Assembly: GCF_019145355.1 (NCBI RefSeq)
Contig: NZ_JAHSTY010000002.1
Coordinates: 1,612,001 to 1,676,000 of the forward strand
DNA length: 64,000 bases
Direction: 5' to 3'
Source of the DNA: Pseudomonas azadiae
GTDB taxonomy: Bacteria > Pseudomonadota > Gammaproteobacteria > Pseudomonadales > Pseudomonadaceae
Part shown: one piece after another, positions 18,225 through 29,109 of the stretch
Numbering within the stretch: the stretch's first letter is position 1
How the letters are laid out: each line of letters opens with the position of its first letter
The notes under the pieces: model-generated
What the model saw: only the letters and a program-made list of their open reading frames with translations
The model's database searches: none
What the model was told of the DNA's origin: nothing
Translations under genes and position numbers: made by a program

Positions 18225-19256
18225 TTGAAACCCTACCCTATTCATTGCGTGTCGATCGTTATCCCGGTCTACAACGAAGAAGAGAGCCTGCCGCAATTGC
18301 TGCTGCGCACAACCGCAGCCTGCAAGCAACTGGCCTACGAATACGAAATCATCCTGGTGGATGACGGTAGCCGCGACAATTCGGCGCAATTGCTGGAAGA
18401 CGCAGCTTCAGAAGATGGCAGCAACGTGGTGGCGGTGATCCTCAACCGTAACTACGGCCAGCATGCGGCAATCATGGCCGGTTTCGAACAATGCCGGGGC
18501 GACGTGGTGATCACCCTCGACGCGGACCTGCAGAACCCGCCGGAAGAAATCCCGCGCCTGGTGGAGCAAGCCGCCCTGGGTTACGACGTGGTCGCCACGG
18601 TACGCAACAATCGCCAGGACTCGGCCTTTCGCCGCTGGCCTTCGCGCCTGATCAACCTGGCGGTGCAGCGCTCCACCGGCGTGGCCATGACGGATTACGG
18701 CTGCATGCTGCGCGCGTACCGCCGCACCATCGTCGACGCCATGCTCGCCTGCCGCGAACGCAGCACCTTCATCCCGATCCTGGCCAACGGCTTTGCCCGT
18801 CACACCACCGAGATCCTGGTGCACCACGCCGAGCGCGAACACGGCGAATCCAAATACAGCGCCATGCGCTTGATCAGCCTGATGTTCGACCTGCTGACCT
18901 GCATGACCACCACCCCGTTGCGCCTGCTGTCCATCGTCGGTTTCAGCCTGGCGGCGCTGGGCATGCTGTTTGCCTTTGCGCTGATCGTCATGCGCCTGGC
19001 CTTCGGCGCCGACTGGGCCGGCGATGGCTTGTTCGTGCTGTTTGCGGTGCTGTTCGTGTTCACCGGCGGCCAATTCATCGGCATGGGCCTGCTGGGCGAA
19101 TATCTGGGCCGCATGTACAGCGACGTGCGCGCCCGCCCGCGCTTCTTTATTGAAAAAGTGCTGCGTAATACGCCGGCAGCACCGGCTCCGGTGGTCGTCG
19201 TCGACGGCCTGGTGTCCTCCCATACTTCTACTTCTGCGGATCAGGTCCAATCATGA
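18225..19256 (+). CDS. arnC: Undecaprenyl-phosphate 4-deoxy-4-formamido-L-arabinose transferase
   Basis: ArnC moves the formylated aminoarabinose from UDP to undecaprenyl phosphate at the inner membrane. The 343-residue protein has a GT2 domain ([40 protein letters not shown]) and two C-terminal TM helices near 235-300, the family layout. The start is TTG with GAGG about 10 nt upstream. The gene overlaps arnA by 4 bp and is the first arn gene present here. Confidence 0.96.
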   Translation: MKPYPIHCVSIVIPVYNEEESLPQLLLRTTAACKQLAYEYEIILVDDGSRDNSAQLLEDAASEDGSNVVAVILNRNYGQHAAIMAGFEQCRGDVVITLDADLQNPPEEIPRLVEQAALGYDVVATVRNNRQDSAFRRWPSRLINLAVQRSTGVAMTDYGCMLRAYRRTIVDAMLACRERSTFIPILANGFARHTTEILVHHAEREHGESKYSAMRLISLMFDLLTCMTTTPLRLLSIVGFSLAALGMLFAFALIVMRLAFGADWAGDGLFVLFAVLFVFTGGQFIGMGLLGEYLGRMYSDVRARPRFFIEKVLRNTPAAPAPVVVVDGLVSSHTSTSADQVQS

Positions 19257-21256
19257 GTTCAAAAGCTGTTGTCTTCGCGTACCACGATATTGGCTGTGCC
19301 GGGATTGAAGCGCTGCTCGCTACGGGTTACGACATTGCTGCCGTGTTCACCCATGCCGATGACCCCAAGGAAAACAACTTCTACGCCTCCGTCGCCCAGC
19401 TGTGCGCGCGCAACGGTATCCCGGTGCACGCCCCGGAAGACGCCAACCATCCGCTGTGGGTCGAGCGCATCGCCAAGCTCAGCCCGGACTACCTCTTCTC
19501 GTTCTACTACCGCAACCTGCTGAGCGAGCCCTTGCTGGCCACCGCGCGCCAGGGCGCATTCAACCTGCACGGCTCGCTGCTGCCCAAATACCGTGGCCGC
19601 GCGCCGGCCAACTGGGTGCTGGTCAACGGCGAAACCGAAACCGGCGTGACCCTGCACCGGATGGTCAAGCGTGCCGATGCCGGCGCGATCCTGGCCCAGC
19701 AGAAAGTCATCATCGAGCGCAACGACACCGGCCTGACCTTGCACGCCAAGCTGCGTGACGCCGCCAGCAGCCTGCTGCGCGATGCCCTGCCGCAACTGGC
19801 CGCGGGCAAGCTGACCGAAACCGCCCAGGACGAAAGCCAGGCCACCTGCTTTGGCCGCCGCACCGCCGCCGACGGCAAGCTGGAATGGAAAAAACCGGCG
19901 CAAGCGCTGTTCAACCTGGTTCGCGCCGTGACCCAACCGTACCCAGGCGCCTTCTGCGCCGTGGGCGAGCACAAGTTGATCGTGTGGCAAGCCGAGGTGG
20001 TCAAGGGCAACGAAGGTCTGGCGCCTGGGCGTGTGATCAGCGTCAATCCGCTGCGCATTGCCTGCGGTGAAGACTCGCTGGTGATCACCTTCGGCCAGCG
20101 CAACGACAATGGCCTGTACCTGGCCGGCCCGTCGCTGGCCAGTGAACTGGGCCTGGTCGACGGTTCCGTGCTGCGCGGTGCCGAGTCCGGCCGCAAGCCG
20201 CGCCGTACCCGCGTGCTGATCCTCGGCGTGAACGGTTTTATCGGCAACCACCTGTCCGAGCGCCTGCTGCGTGACGACCGCTACGAAGTCTATGGCCTGG
20301 ACATCGGCTCCGATGCCATTGAGCGCCTGCGCAGCCACCCGAACTTTCATTATGTGGAAGGCGATATCAGCATCCACACCGAGTGGATCGAATACCACAT
20401 CAAGAAGTGCGACGTGGTCCTGCCGTTGGTGGCCATCGCCACGCCGATCGAATACACCCGCAACCCGCTGCGCGTGTTCGAGCTGGACTTCGAAGAGAAC
20501 CTCAAGCTGGTGCGCTATTGCGTCAAGTACAACAAGCGCGTGATTTTCCCGTCGACCTCCGAAGTCTATGGCATGTGCCAGGACCAGTACTTCGACGAAG
20601 ACACCTCCAACCTGGTGGTGGGCCCGGTCAACAAGCAGCGCTGGATCTACTCGGTCTCCAAGCAACTGCTGGACCGTGTGATCTGGGCCTACGGCGCCAA
20701 GGGCCTGAACTTCACGCTGTTCCGTCCGTTCAACTGGATGGGCCCGCGCCTGGACCGCCTGGATTCGGCGCGTATCGGCAGCTCGCGCGCCATCACCCAA
20801 CTGATCCTCAACCTGGTGGAAGGCACGCCGATCCGCCTGTTCGACGGTGGCGAGCAGAAGCGTTGTTTCACCGACATCGCCGACGGCATCGAAGCCCTGG
20901 CGCGCATCATTGATAACGACAATGACGTGTGCAACGGCCAGATCATCAATATCGGCAACCCGGAGAACGAAGCCAGCATCCGCCAACTGGGCGAAGAGCT
21001 GTTGCGTCAGTTCGAAGCCCACCCGCTGCGCGGCAACTTCCCACCGTTCGCCGGTTTCCGCGACGTGGAAAGCAAGGCGTTCTACGGCGCCGGTTATCAG
21101 GACGTGGCGCACCGCAAGCCGAGCATCGAAAACGCCAAGCGCCTGCTGAACTGGACGCCGACCGTGGAAATGAGCGAAACCATCGGCAATACGCTGGATT
21201 TCTTCCTGCGCGAGGCCATGCTTGAAATCGCCCAGTCTACCGAAGAAGCCAAATAA
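19253..21256 (+). CDS. arnA: Bifunctional UDP-glucuronate decarboxylase / UDP-Ara4N formyltransferase
   Basis: This cytosolic two-domain enzyme of 667 residues catalyses two steps. The N-terminal formyltransferase has N104 and H106 ([13 protein letters not shown]) and D142. The C-terminal SDR-type decarboxylase has the nucleotide motif [17 protein letters not shown] and the Y-x-x-x-K pair in [10 protein letters not shown]. The two activities flank the ArnB transamination, which has no gene in this window. It overlaps arnC by 4 bp and arnD by 1 bp. Confidence 0.97.
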   Translation: MSSKAVVFAYHDIGCAGIEALLATGYDIAAVFTHADDPKENNFYASVAQLCARNGIPVHAPEDANHPLWVERIAKLSPDYLFSFYYRNLLSEPLLATARQGAFNLHGSLLPKYRGRAPANWVLVNGETETGVTLHRMVKRADAGAILAQQKVIIERNDTGLTLHAKLRDAASSLLRDALPQLAAGKLTETAQDESQATCFGRRTAADGKLEWKKPAQALFNLVRAVTQPYPGAFCAVGEHKLIVWQAEVVKGNEGLAPGRVISVNPLRIACGEDSLVITFGQRNDNGLYLAGPSLASELGLVDGSVLRGAESGRKPRRTRVLILGVNGFIGNHLSERLLRDDRYEVYGLDIGSDAIERLRSHPNFHYVEGDISIHTEWIEYHIKKCDVVLPLVAIATPIEYTRNPLRVFELDFEENLKLVRYCVKYNKRVIFPSTSEVYGMCQDQYFDEDTSNLVVGPVNKQRWIYSVSKQLLDRVIWAYGAKGLNFTLFRPFNWMGPRLDRLDSARIGSSRAITQLILNLVEGTPIRLFDGGEQKRCFTDIADGIEALARIIDNDNDVCNGQIINIGNPENEASIRQLGEELLRQFEAHPLRGNFPPFAGFRDVESKAFYGAGYQDVAHRKPSIENAKRLLNWTPTVEMSETIGNTLDFFLREAMLEIAQSTEEAK

Positions 21257-22140
21257 TGCGGGCAGGCCTGCGCATCGACGTCGACACCTACCGTGGCACC
21301 CGTGAAGGTGTGCCGCGGCTGCTTGAGTCCCTGGACGAGGCAGGGGTCAAGGCGACGTTCTTCTTCAGTGTCGGGCCGGACAACATGGGCCGCCACCTGT
21401 GGCGCCTGATCCGCCCGCAGTTTCTGTGGAAGATGCTGCGCTCCAATGCCGCCGGCCTGTACGGCTGGGATATCTTGCTGGCCGGCACCGCCTGGCCGGG
21501 CAAGCCGATCGGCCGCGACCTGGGGCACTTGATGCGCCAGGCCAAGGCCGCCGGGCACGAAGTCGGCCTGCACGCCTGGGATCACCACGGCTGGCAGGCC
21601 AACACCGGGCGCTGGAGCGAGGCCCAACTGGTCGAGCAAATCCGCCGGGGTGTCGACAGCCTGAGCGACATCCTCGGTGAGCGCGTCGACTGTTCAGCCG
21701 CCGCCGGTTGGCGTGCGGACGAGCGCGTGGTGCAAGCCAAGCAAGTTTTCAATTTTCGCTACAACAGCGATTGCCGGGGCACCAGCCTGTTTCGTCCAAC
21801 CCTGGCCGATGGCAGCGCGGGCACCCCACAAATTCCGGTAGACCTGCCGACCTTCGACGAAGTCGTCGGGCCGGTGGTGGCTGCCAAAGACTTCAACGGC
21901 TTCATCCTCGACCGGTTTGCCGCGTCGAAGCTCAACGTCTACACGATCCATGCAGAGGTAGAAGGGATTCTGATGGCCCACGATTTTCGCCAATTGCTCG
22001 CCCAGGCCGGGCAGCGCGGCATTGACTTCCAACCGCTGGGCGACTTGTTGCCGGCGGACCTCGCCACCCTGCCCCGGCAACAGCTGGTACGCGGCGCCTT
22101 GAGCGGCCGCGAAGGCTGGTTGGGAGTGCAACAGGTATGA
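21256..22140 (+). CDS. arnD: 4-deoxy-4-formamido-L-arabinose-phosphoundecaprenol deformylase
   Basis: The 294-residue polysaccharide-deacetylase-fold protein removes the formyl group from the undecaprenyl-linked sugar. It shows the NodB-type motifs [12 protein letters not shown] (metal-binding aspartates) and [15 protein letters not shown] (metal-binding histidines). The ATG overlaps the arnA stop as TAATG, and the stop overlaps arnT by 4 bp. Confidence 0.95.
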   Translation: MRAGLRIDVDTYRGTREGVPRLLESLDEAGVKATFFFSVGPDNMGRHLWRLIRPQFLWKMLRSNAAGLYGWDILLAGTAWPGKPIGRDLGHLMRQAKAAGHEVGLHAWDHHGWQANTGRWSEAQLVEQIRRGVDSLSDILGERVDCSAAAGWRADERVVQAKQVFNFRYNSDCRGTSLFRPTLADGSAGTPQIPVDLPTFDEVVGPVVAAKDFNGFILDRFAASKLNVYTIHAEVEGILMAHDFRQLLAQAGQRGIDFQPLGDLLPADLATLPRQQLVRGALSGREGWLGVQQV

Positions 22141-23792
22141 TCCGCCGCTGGGCCCTGCCTTTGCTCCTGCTGGCCTTTGGCGTGTTTTACCTGCTGCCGC
22201 TGGCCACCCATGGCCTGTGGATTCCGGATGAAACCCGCTACGCGCAGATCAGCCAGGAAATGCTGCTGACCGGCAAGTGGGCCGCGCCGCACTTCATGGG
22301 CATCCGCTACTTCGAGAAGCCTGCTGCAGGCTACTGGATGATCGCGCTGGGCCAGGCGATTTTCGGGCAGAACCTGTTCGGCGTGCGCTTTGCATCGGCC
22401 TTGAGCACCGGCTTGAGCATCCTCCTGGTGTATTGGGTGTCGCGCCGGTTGTGGAACGACCCGCAAAAGAGCCTGGTCAGCAGCGTGCTGTACATGAGTT
22501 TTGTCAGCGTCGCGGCCTTGGGCGGCTATGCCAACCTCGACCCGCAGTTCACTTTTTGGGTGAACCTGACCGGCGTGGCCTTGTGGTTTTGCTTCGACAG
22601 CACCACACGCAGCGCTCGGCTAGGGTCCTGGGCATTGCTCGGCCTGGCCTGCGGCATGGGCTTCATGACCAAAGGCTTCCTGGCCTGGTTGCTGCCGGTA
22701 TTGATCGCCCTGCCCTACGCGCTCTGGCAGAAGCGGTTGCGTGAGCTGCTGGGCTATGGCCTGGTCGCCGTGGTGGTAGCGATTGTCGTCAGCCTGCCAT
22801 GGGCACTGGCCGTTCACCTGCAGGAACCCGATTACTGGCACTTCTTCTTCTGGCATGAGCACATCCAGCGCTTTGCCGGCGAAGATGCGCAGCACGCCGA
22901 GCCGTTCTGGTATTACCTGCCGCTGCTGCTGGCGTTCAGCCTGCCGTGGATCGCATTGTTACCGTCAACCCTGCGTCAGGCCTGGCAGGACAAGCGCAGC
23001 GCGAACATCGGCTTCGTGCTGTTGTGGCTGTTAATGCCGTTGGCGTTCTTCAGCCTGGCCAAGGGCAAGCTGCCGGCCTACATCCTGCCGTGCCTGCTGC
23101 CGCTGGCCTTGCTGATGGGCCATACCCTGGCTGACAAATTGGCCGAGGGTCGTTACCGGGCCTTGCGCATCAACGGCTGGCTGAACCTGATCATGGGCGT
23201 TGTGGTGCTACTGGCCCTGACCTGGTTCCAATTGAAAAAGCCGGTCTACGCACCCGGCCAGGAAACCCTCAGCCTGGTGCTGGTGTTCACCGCGCTGTCC
23301 GGCTGGATCCTCGTCAACCTGCTGCAAGCGGCGCAGCCTTTGCGGCTGTGGGCGGCGCCGGTGATCGGCAGTTGGCTGATGGTGGCGTTGCTGCCGGCCG
23401 CATTGCCGCATTCGGTGGTGTACAACAAGACTCCGGATCAATTCATCATCGACCACCTGCAGCAATTGCAACCGGCCAGCGCTCTGCTGAGCAATGACCT
23501 GGGCGCGGCGTCGGCGCTGGCATGGCGCCTGGCGCGCCCGGACGTGACGCTCTACAACACCGTCGGCGAAGTCAAATACGGCCTCGCCTACCCGGATGCC
23601 GGCCATCACCAGGTGGACACCACCCAAATCCAGCAATGGATGAACGAGGCGCGCAAGAAGGGCTCGGTCGGTGTGGTAATGCGGGTCAAAGGTGAGGATG
23701 AACGGGCCGAAGTCGCCTTGCTGCCCAACGACGGCACGCGCTATGAACAAGGCAACATCGTGATCCTGATCTTTGCGCAGGTGACGCCTTGA
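22137..23792 (+). CDS. arnT: Lipid IVA 4-amino-4-deoxy-L-arabinosyltransferase
   Basis: ArnT is the GT-C (GT83/PMT-like) membrane enzyme that transfers aminoarabinose onto lipid A phosphates on the periplasmic side. The 551-residue protein has about 12 TM helices and the conserved first-loop acidic motif [11 protein letters not shown] (D31 in GLWIPDETR), followed by [12 protein letters not shown] residues. A periplasmic C-terminal domain of about 130 residues completes it. It overlaps both neighbours by 4 bp, consistent with translational coupling. Confidence 0.96.
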   Translation: MIRRWALPLLLLAFGVFYLLPLATHGLWIPDETRYAQISQEMLLTGKWAAPHFMGIRYFEKPAAGYWMIALGQAIFGQNLFGVRFASALSTGLSILLVYWVSRRLWNDPQKSLVSSVLYMSFVSVAALGGYANLDPQFTFWVNLTGVALWFCFDSTTRSARLGSWALLGLACGMGFMTKGFLAWLLPVLIALPYALWQKRLRELLGYGLVAVVVAIVVSLPWALAVHLQEPDYWHFFFWHEHIQRFAGEDAQHAEPFWYYLPLLLAFSLPWIALLPSTLRQAWQDKRSANIGFVLLWLLMPLAFFSLAKGKLPAYILPCLLPLALLMGHTLADKLAEGRYRALRINGWLNLIMGVVVLLALTWFQLKKPVYAPGQETLSLVLVFTALSGWILVNLLQAAQPLRLWAAPVIGSWLMVALLPAALPHSVVYNKTPDQFIIDHLQQLQPASALLSNDLGAASALAWRLARPDVTLYNTVGEVKYGLAYPDAGHHQVDTTQIQQWMNEARKKGSVGVVMRVKGEDERAEVALLPNDGTRYEQGNIVILIFAQVTP

Positions 23793-24136
23793 TCACGCTG
23801 CTGCTGCTATTGGCCGCCTGCCTGCTGACCTGCATGGGCCAGGTGTCGCAGAAATTCGCCGTGGACAGCTGGCGCGACCTGCCGGATGGCTGGGCGCTGA
23901 AACTGCGCTCGCCCTGGTTGTGGTCGGCGCTTGCGTGCCTGGGCCTGGGCCTGCTGGTGTGGTTGCTGGTGTTGCAGCGCCTGGAAGTGGGCATTGCCTA
24001 CCCCATGCTCAGCCTGAATTTTGTGCTGGTCACCCTGGTAGCGCGCTTTGTGTTTGATGAGCCCATTGATGGCCGCCACTGGCTCGGCGTGGCCCTGGTG
24101 ATTGCCGGTGTCGTGCTGTTGGGGCGCCAGGTATGA
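23789..24136 (+). CDS. arnE: Ara4N-phosphoundecaprenol flippase subunit ArnE
   Basis: This is a 115-residue EamA/SMR-like protein with four hydrophobic helices ([19 protein letters not shown], the [12 protein letters not shown] segment, [20 protein letters not shown], and the C-terminal [14 protein letters not shown]). It works as a heterodimer with ArnF to bring undecaprenyl-Ara4N across the inner membrane. The start is TTG in a TTGA overlap with the arnT stop. Confidence 0.93.
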   Translation: MITLLLLLAACLLTCMGQVSQKFAVDSWRDLPDGWALKLRSPWLWSALACLGLGLLVWLLVLQRLEVGIAYPMLSLNFVLVTLVARFVFDEPIDGRHWLGVALVIAGVVLLGRQV

Positions 24137-24546
24137 GCCGGGTCCGAGGTTTTGCCCTGGCGCTGGGCAGCGTCGGCCTGGTCAGTGCGGCCCAACTGGG
24201 TATGCGCTGGAGCATGACGCGCCTGCCGCTGCCCAACGCATGGCTGAGCGCGTTCAATAACGGCGGTATCGATCCCGGCGCCCTTGGCGTGGTGCTGCTG
24301 GCCATTTTCGCCTACGCCCTGTCGATGCTCTGCTGGCTCGGCGCGCTCAAGCATTTGCCTCTGGGCCGCGCCTATTCGCTGCTGAGCGTCAGCTATGCGC
24401 TGGTGTACCTGCTGGCGGCCAGCCTGCCGGTGTTCAACGAAGAATTTTCCGTTTCAAAGACCCTGGGGGTGGCGCTTGTCATCTTCGGTGTGTTGGTTAT
24501 CAACTCTCGTCGTGCTAGCGCTACAAGTCCCAGGAATGCCCCATGA
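24133..24546 (+). CDS. arnF: Ara4N-phosphoundecaprenol flippase subunit ArnF
   Basis: The 137-residue four-TM small transporter has [21 protein letters not shown] at the N-terminus, [20 protein letters not shown] in the third helix and a [13 protein letters not shown] final helix. It is the partner of ArnE. It overlaps arnE by 4 bp and ugd by 4 bp. Confidence 0.93.
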   Translation: MSRVRGFALALGSVGLVSAAQLGMRWSMTRLPLPNAWLSAFNNGGIDPGALGVVLLAIFAYALSMLCWLGALKHLPLGRAYSLLSVSYALVYLLAASLPVFNEEFSVSKTLGVALVIFGVLVINSRRASATSPRNAP

Positions 24547-25931
24547 AAATCAGTGTATTTGGTAGTGGTTACGTCGGCCTGGTGCAGGCCACTGTATTGG
24601 CCGAGGTGGGTCACGACGTCATTTGCATGGACGTCGACCAGAACAAGGTCAAGCTGCTGCAGCAGGGCCATGTGAGCATCTTCGAGCCGGGGCTGGCGGC
24701 GATGGTGAAGGAGAACCTGGAGAGCGGGCGTCTGCACTTCACCTTTGACGAAAAGCTGGCCGTCGAGCACGGCGAGGTACTGTTTATCGCCGTGGGTACG
24801 CCTTCGGACGAAGATGGCTCGGCGGACCTGAAGTACGTGCTGTCGGTAGGCGATGCAGTGGCCCGGCACCGCAGGGATCCGGTGATCCTGGTGGAGAAAT
24901 CCACCGTGCCCGTCGGCACCGGCGACACCCTGCGCGCGCACATCGAAAAGGCCCTGCACCTGGCCGGCCGGCACCTGGAGTTCGATATCGTCTCCAACCC
25001 GGAGTTTCTCAAGGAAGGCTCGGCCGTTGCCGACTGCCGCCGCCCGGACCGCATCATCATCGGTTGTGAGCGCGAAGCAGTGCGCGAGGTGATGCGCGAC
25101 CTGTACGCCCCGTTCAACCGCAACCATGACCGCATCATCTTCATGGACCTGCGCAGCGCCGAGCTGACCAAATACGCCGCCAACTGCATGCTGGCCACCA
25201 AGATCAGCTTTATCAACCAGATCGCCGAATTGGCCGAACACCTGGGCGCCGACATCGAAGCCGTGCGCCTTGGCATCGGCGCCGACTCGCGCATCGGTTA
25301 CCACTTCATCTACCCCGGCTGCGGCTACGGCGGCTCATGCTTCCCCAAGGACATGCGCGCGCTGATCCACAGCGCCAAACAGGCCAACTGCTCCAGCGAT
25401 TTGCTCGAGGCGGTGGAAGCCATCAACCAGCGCCAGAAGAGCAAGCTGTTCGAACGCATCAATGCGTTCTTTCAGGGCAACCTGCGCGGCAAGACCTTTG
25501 CCCTGTGGGGCCTGGCGTTCAAGCCCAACACCGACGACATGCGCGATGCACCCAGCCGCGTGCTGATGGAAGCGTTGTGGGCCGCTGGCGCCAATGTCCG
25601 CGCCTTCGACCCGGAAGCCATGCAGGAAACCCAGCGCCTCTACGCGGACGAAACGCGCCTGATGCTGATGGGTACGCCGGAATCGACCTTGACCGGTGCC
25701 GATGCGCTGATCGTCTGCACTGAATGGCAACAGTTCAAGGCGCCGGACTTCGACCTGATCCACCAGCGCCTGAAAACCCCGGTGATCTTCGACGGACGTA
25801 ACCTCTACGACGGCGAACGCCTGGCGCGCAAGGGCTTCCAGTATTACCCGATCGGCCGTGGCGATTCCTGCCAGTTGCCGATTCCCCAGCAGCAATGGCT
25901 GGCGCAGTTGCCGCAGGTTGTGGAAGCCTGA
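24543..25931 (+). CDS. ugd: UDP-glucose 6-dehydrogenase
   Basis: The enzyme oxidises UDP-glucose to UDP-glucuronate, the entry substrate for ArnA. The 462-residue product has the N-terminal NAD motif [20 protein letters not shown], and the catalytic cysteine C266 in [13 protein letters not shown]. The C-terminal domain has [19 protein letters not shown]. It is the last arn-specific gene and is followed after 3 bp by another glycosyltransferase gene. Confidence 0.97.
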   Translation: MKISVFGSGYVGLVQATVLAEVGHDVICMDVDQNKVKLLQQGHVSIFEPGLAAMVKENLESGRLHFTFDEKLAVEHGEVLFIAVGTPSDEDGSADLKYVLSVGDAVARHRRDPVILVEKSTVPVGTGDTLRAHIEKALHLAGRHLEFDIVSNPEFLKEGSAVADCRRPDRIIIGCEREAVREVMRDLYAPFNRNHDRIIFMDLRSAELTKYAANCMLATKISFINQIAELAEHLGADIEAVRLGIGADSRIGYHFIYPGCGYGGSCFPKDMRALIHSAKQANCSSDLLEAVEAINQRQKSKLFERINAFFQGNLRGKTFALWGLAFKPNTDDMRDAPSRVLMEALWAAGANVRAFDPEAMQETQRLYADETRLMLMGTPESTLTGADALIVCTEWQQFKAPDFDLIHQRLKTPVIFDGRNLYDGERLARKGFQYYPIGRGDSCQLPIPQQQWLAQLPQVVEA

Positions 25932-25934
25932 TAC

Positions 25935-27557
25935 GTGAACAAAGATCGACCGCCCCTGCTGAGCCCGACGATCCGCCGCCAATCCCTCGGCTTGGGCTTG
26001 CTGGGGCTGTTGCTGTTTATCGCCGGCAGCTGGCACCAGGCGATCATTGGCTTCGACTCACGCTTCGTGGTGTTCGCCCAGGAAATGTTGCGCCACGGGC
26101 CAGGCTTCTTTCCCACCACGTACGGGCAGCCCTATGCGGACTACCTGGCCACGTCGACGCTGCTGACCTGGCTGCTGTCGTTACCCACCGGTCAAGTCAC
26201 CAGCCTCACCGCCTGGTTACCCACGGCGATTGCCTCGGCGTCGATCGTCATCCTGATCTATCGCCTGACGGCGCCCTACTCCCAGCGCTGGGGCCTGTTG
26301 AGCATTGCGATACTGCTGCTGAGCAGCACGTTTATCAGCGAAACCCGCGCAGTGTCCCTCGACCAGATGCTGGCGGCGATTGCCTTGGCGGTGTTCTATT
26401 TGGGGTATGCCCATGACCACTTCGCTGCGGCTAAGCGCCTGCATTGGCTGTACCTGCTGCTGATCCTCGGCTTTGCGGTGCGAGGGCCGATTGGCCTGGT
26501 CATTCCAACGGGCATGCTGTGCAGTTACTACCTGCTCAACCGCCAATGGCGCCAGCTCATCAGTTTTGGCTTGTTGGCGCTGGCCTTGCTGGTGGCCTGT
26601 GTTGGCCTGCTGTTGCTGATGGCCAAGCTCAGCGGCGGCGAAAGCTTCATGCAGGACGTGATCCGCATGCAGTTTCTGGGGCGCATGGATGGCAGCGAAG
26701 GCTCCAGTGGCGTGCTGTATTACTTCACCAGCTCCCTGGGCAACGCCGCCATGGCGTATCCGATGGCCCTGCTGGTGTTGTTGGCCATGCTGATCAGCGG
26801 GCGACGAGCGCCGGGGCCGGCGTTGCGGCTGGTGGGGTACTGCGCGGCGGCGGGGCTGCTGGTCATGCTCGGCCTTTCCATCCCCCAGGCGAAAAAGGCG
26901 CGTTATGTGCTGCCGATGTTGCCCATGGCGGCGATTATTGCGGCGTATCCGTTCCACGTCGCGCACGGGCGGCTGTTCGCCGGGTTGCGTGGGCTGATGC
27001 TGGGGCTCTGGACGTTGGTGCCGACGCTATTGATCGCCAGCCTGTTAATCGCACGTAAGCGCTACCCGGAGCAATTGAACGATCTGGGCTGGGTGTTCGG
27101 CGCGCTTGGGGCGCTGCAGGCCTTGGCCCTGTTAATGCTGCTCAAACCGCGTCTGCGCCCGGTCGGCCCCGCGTTTGCAGCGGTATTGGCCGTGTGGGGC
27201 AGCTATATCCTGGTGGTCGAGCCGCTGCTGCGCAGCGTCTATGACACCCGCACCTTCACCCTCCAGGTACATGAACAGGTGATGCAGCAGCGGGCGCCGG
27301 TGGTGTTGCACGGTTTGGGCAAAGACGCCAAGGCCATCAAGTACATGGTCAACCTCGACTGCGACCAGGTGCCGTTGTTTACTCAAAAGGCTACGGACCT
27401 CAAACCCATCCAGGGGCCCGCCTGGCTGGTGATGAGCGAAGCGGACTATGAAGGTTTGGCAGACCCGCGCTTTCGCGCCATCACCCCGACGTTGTCCGGT
27501 GAGTTCGACCGCAACCCTTACGTGCTGCTGCACCTGGACAAGACTGCGCAACCTTAA
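25935..27557 (+). CDS. ArnT/PMT-like GT-C glycosyltransferase of unknown acceptor
   Basis: The 540-residue integral membrane protein has about 11-13 TM helices. An acidic residue D41 in the first loop (GFDSRFVVFAQEML) and the HGPGFFPTTYGQPYADY stretch resemble the catalytic region of PMT/ArnT proteins. It is a second, diverged GT-C enzyme. The start is GTG with GGAAG about 10 nt upstream, and only 3 bp separate it from ugd, so it is in the arn transcript. It may add another polyprenyl-linked sugar to lipid A or the core; this is inference from context. Confidence 0.85.
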   Translation: MNKDRPPLLSPTIRRQSLGLGLLGLLLFIAGSWHQAIIGFDSRFVVFAQEMLRHGPGFFPTTYGQPYADYLATSTLLTWLLSLPTGQVTSLTAWLPTAIASASIVILIYRLTAPYSQRWGLLSIAILLLSSTFISETRAVSLDQMLAAIALAVFYLGYAHDHFAAAKRLHWLYLLLILGFAVRGPIGLVIPTGMLCSYYLLNRQWRQLISFGLLALALLVACVGLLLLMAKLSGGESFMQDVIRMQFLGRMDGSEGSSGVLYYFTSSLGNAAMAYPMALLVLLAMLISGRRAPGPALRLVGYCAAAGLLVMLGLSIPQAKKARYVLPMLPMAAIIAAYPFHVAHGRLFAGLRGLMLGLWTLVPTLLIASLLIARKRYPEQLNDLGWVFGALGALQALALLMLLKPRLRPVGPAFAAVLAVWGSYILVVEPLLRSVYDTRTFTLQVHEQVMQQRAPVVLHGLGKDAKAIKYMVNLDCDQVPLFTQKATDLKPIQGPAWLVMSEADYEGLADPRFRAITPTLSGEFDRNPYVLLHLDKTAQP

Positions 27558-27722
27558 TGTTTGCACCGCGCTCGCGGCGCAGAAAACTCCTACGCAGCTT
27601 TACGTAATGACTGGTGCCTTTTGCCTTTCCTGCACGCAAAACCCGGCGGTAAACTCGCCTCGGTGCGGTATTTATTGACCGCCACCGGCCATGGGTGGCA
27701 ACAAGGACGAGAGGATGACGCC

Positions 27723-27986
27723 GTGCCAGATGATGTTTCGTTAGACAACGCCTCACTGGCCCGCGCCGAAGTGGGTGTCGGTTACGTGCCGTTACCGCCG
27801 CTGGAGCGCCTGAGAGGGTTGCGCGATGCCCTGGTGGCCTTGAAGGGCCCGCTGGCCAATGAACCGGGGCTCCAGGAAAACCTTCAAAGACGCTTTCTGG
27901 ATGAAGACACCCGAAACCGCGTGCTCGGTAAAGTCTGTCGTCATTGTCCGACGGAGGCCGTTACAACTCACTATTTTTGCACTTGA
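27723..27986 (+). CDS. Small hypothetical protein
   Basis: An 87-residue product starts at a GTG (MPDDVSLDN) with GAGAGG about 10 nt upstream. The sequence is hydrophilic with VGYVPLPPLERLRGLRDAL and a basic middle. The C-terminus has two cysteines and two histidines (CRHC, HYFC), a possible metal site. The frame stays open further upstream to 27561 but without a good start. No family is recognised, and it could be non-coding. Confidence 0.5.
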   Translation: MPDDVSLDNASLARAEVGVGYVPLPPLERLRGLRDALVALKGPLANEPGLQENLQRRFLDEDTRNRVLGKVCRHCPTEAVTTHYFCT

Positions 27987-28115
27987 CCCTCATTAATATG
28001 CATTGGCGCGCTCTGTGCGAGGGCGGCACACTGCGCGGGTTCCTTCCCCCAAATGCTGGAACTTTCAAAGGGCTTTTCCGGGCAACCAGACAAGCCTTTT
28101 TTTTGCCCGCTGTTT

Positions 28116-28841
28116 ATGGATCCTCTTTCAATGCTCGCTCGCTGGTTCCCCGCTGCTATCAACACCCGCCCCGCCGAATGGAGCCGTGCCGCCATCGGTA
28201 TGGCCCTGGGCACCCTGTTCAGTGTCTGGCTGTGCTCCAAAGTGTTTGGCATGGACGTCGCGCTGCACCTGCTCGGCCCGCTCGGCGCGTCGGCCGTGTT
28301 GTTGTTCGCCGTCTCATCCGGTGCGTTGGCGCAGCCTTGGTCGATCATCGGCAGCTACCTGTGCGCGGGTGTGGTGGCCTTGCTGGTTACCCGCGTGCTC
28401 GGCCCATCCCTGGGCGGCGCTTGCCTGGCGGCGGGCATGACGGTGGTGGTGATGTGCTGGCTGCGCTGCCTGCACCCGCCGGCCGGTGGCCTGGCCATGA
28501 CCCTGGTATTGGCCGACCCCGCCTCCGCCGCCCTCGGCTGGTACGAACTGGGCGCCGTGCTGCTGGGCGCCGGTGGCTTGCTGGCCTGCGCGCTGGCTTA
28601 CAACAACGCCACCCGCACGCGCTATCCCAAAGGCGCTGCCGAACCAGCCCCCGCACTCCTGGTCAACCCCAACGCCGGCAGCGACCCCGCCATCACCGCC
28701 GCCGATCTGAAGCTGGCGCTGGCCGAAATGGAGCAGTTCTACGACGTCGAGCCCAGCGAGCTTGAACAACTGATCCACGCCGCTGAAACGCACGCCAGGC
28801 GCCGCAGCATCGGGGAAGTGCTGGCCAGTCGGGTGGTATGA
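28116..28841 (+). CDS. HPP-family membrane protein
   Basis: The HPP domain occupies residues about 15-170, with four or five TM helices. The name-giving motif is in CLHPPAGGLAMTLVL, and LLGPLGASAVLLFAVSSGALAQPW is also typical. The hydrophilic C-terminal tail of about 70 residues ends in a helix with AETHARRRSIGEVLASR. HPP proteins of bacteria and plastids have been linked to nitrite transport, but the role here is unknown. The start may be the ATG at 28116 (MDPLSM) or at 28131. Confidence 0.85.
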   Translation: MDPLSMLARWFPAAINTRPAEWSRAAIGMALGTLFSVWLCSKVFGMDVALHLLGPLGASAVLLFAVSSGALAQPWSIIGSYLCAGVVALLVTRVLGPSLGGACLAAGMTVVVMCWLRCLHPPAGGLAMTLVLADPASAALGWYELGAVLLGAGGLLACALAYNNATRTRYPKGAAEPAPALLVNPNAGSDPAITAADLKLALAEMEQFYDVEPSELEQLIHAAETHARRRSIGEVLASRVV

Positions 28842-29109
28842 CAGGTGCGACGGACGGCGAATGCCGCACCTTGCAATGGGTCATGCGCGGGCTAGAGTCA
28901 ATACACCACTTGTGGTTGTCTGCTGTTCACCCTGACGTCTGGATCCGCGTTGTTCCAGTAGCGAAGACAAAGGAATGTCTGGCTATGGATCAATGTCCAT
29001 CGAGCGTCGTCGTGTATCGGTCATTTCCGTTACCTCCTCACGCCTCGCCTTGCCGGCGCTCCCGCTCAAGTGTTTCGACAGTCAATGTTGGAAACGGGAG
29101 AGCCCGGCC
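28842..29109. other. Intergenic region before the oxidase-P450 operon
   Basis: This 268-bp stretch must hold the promoter of the oxidase-P450-hydrolase cassette. GGTGCG and CGCACC (28844-28849 / 28865-28870) form a hairpin right behind the HPP stop, probably its transcription end. No other element is assigned. The oxidase frame extends back to 28975, but the residues before 29110 look non-coding. Confidence 0.4.

Noticed and set aside
19259..21112. 617-codon minus-strand open frame
   Set aside because: It is a complement of arnA, with low-complexity shadow composition and no recognisable motif.
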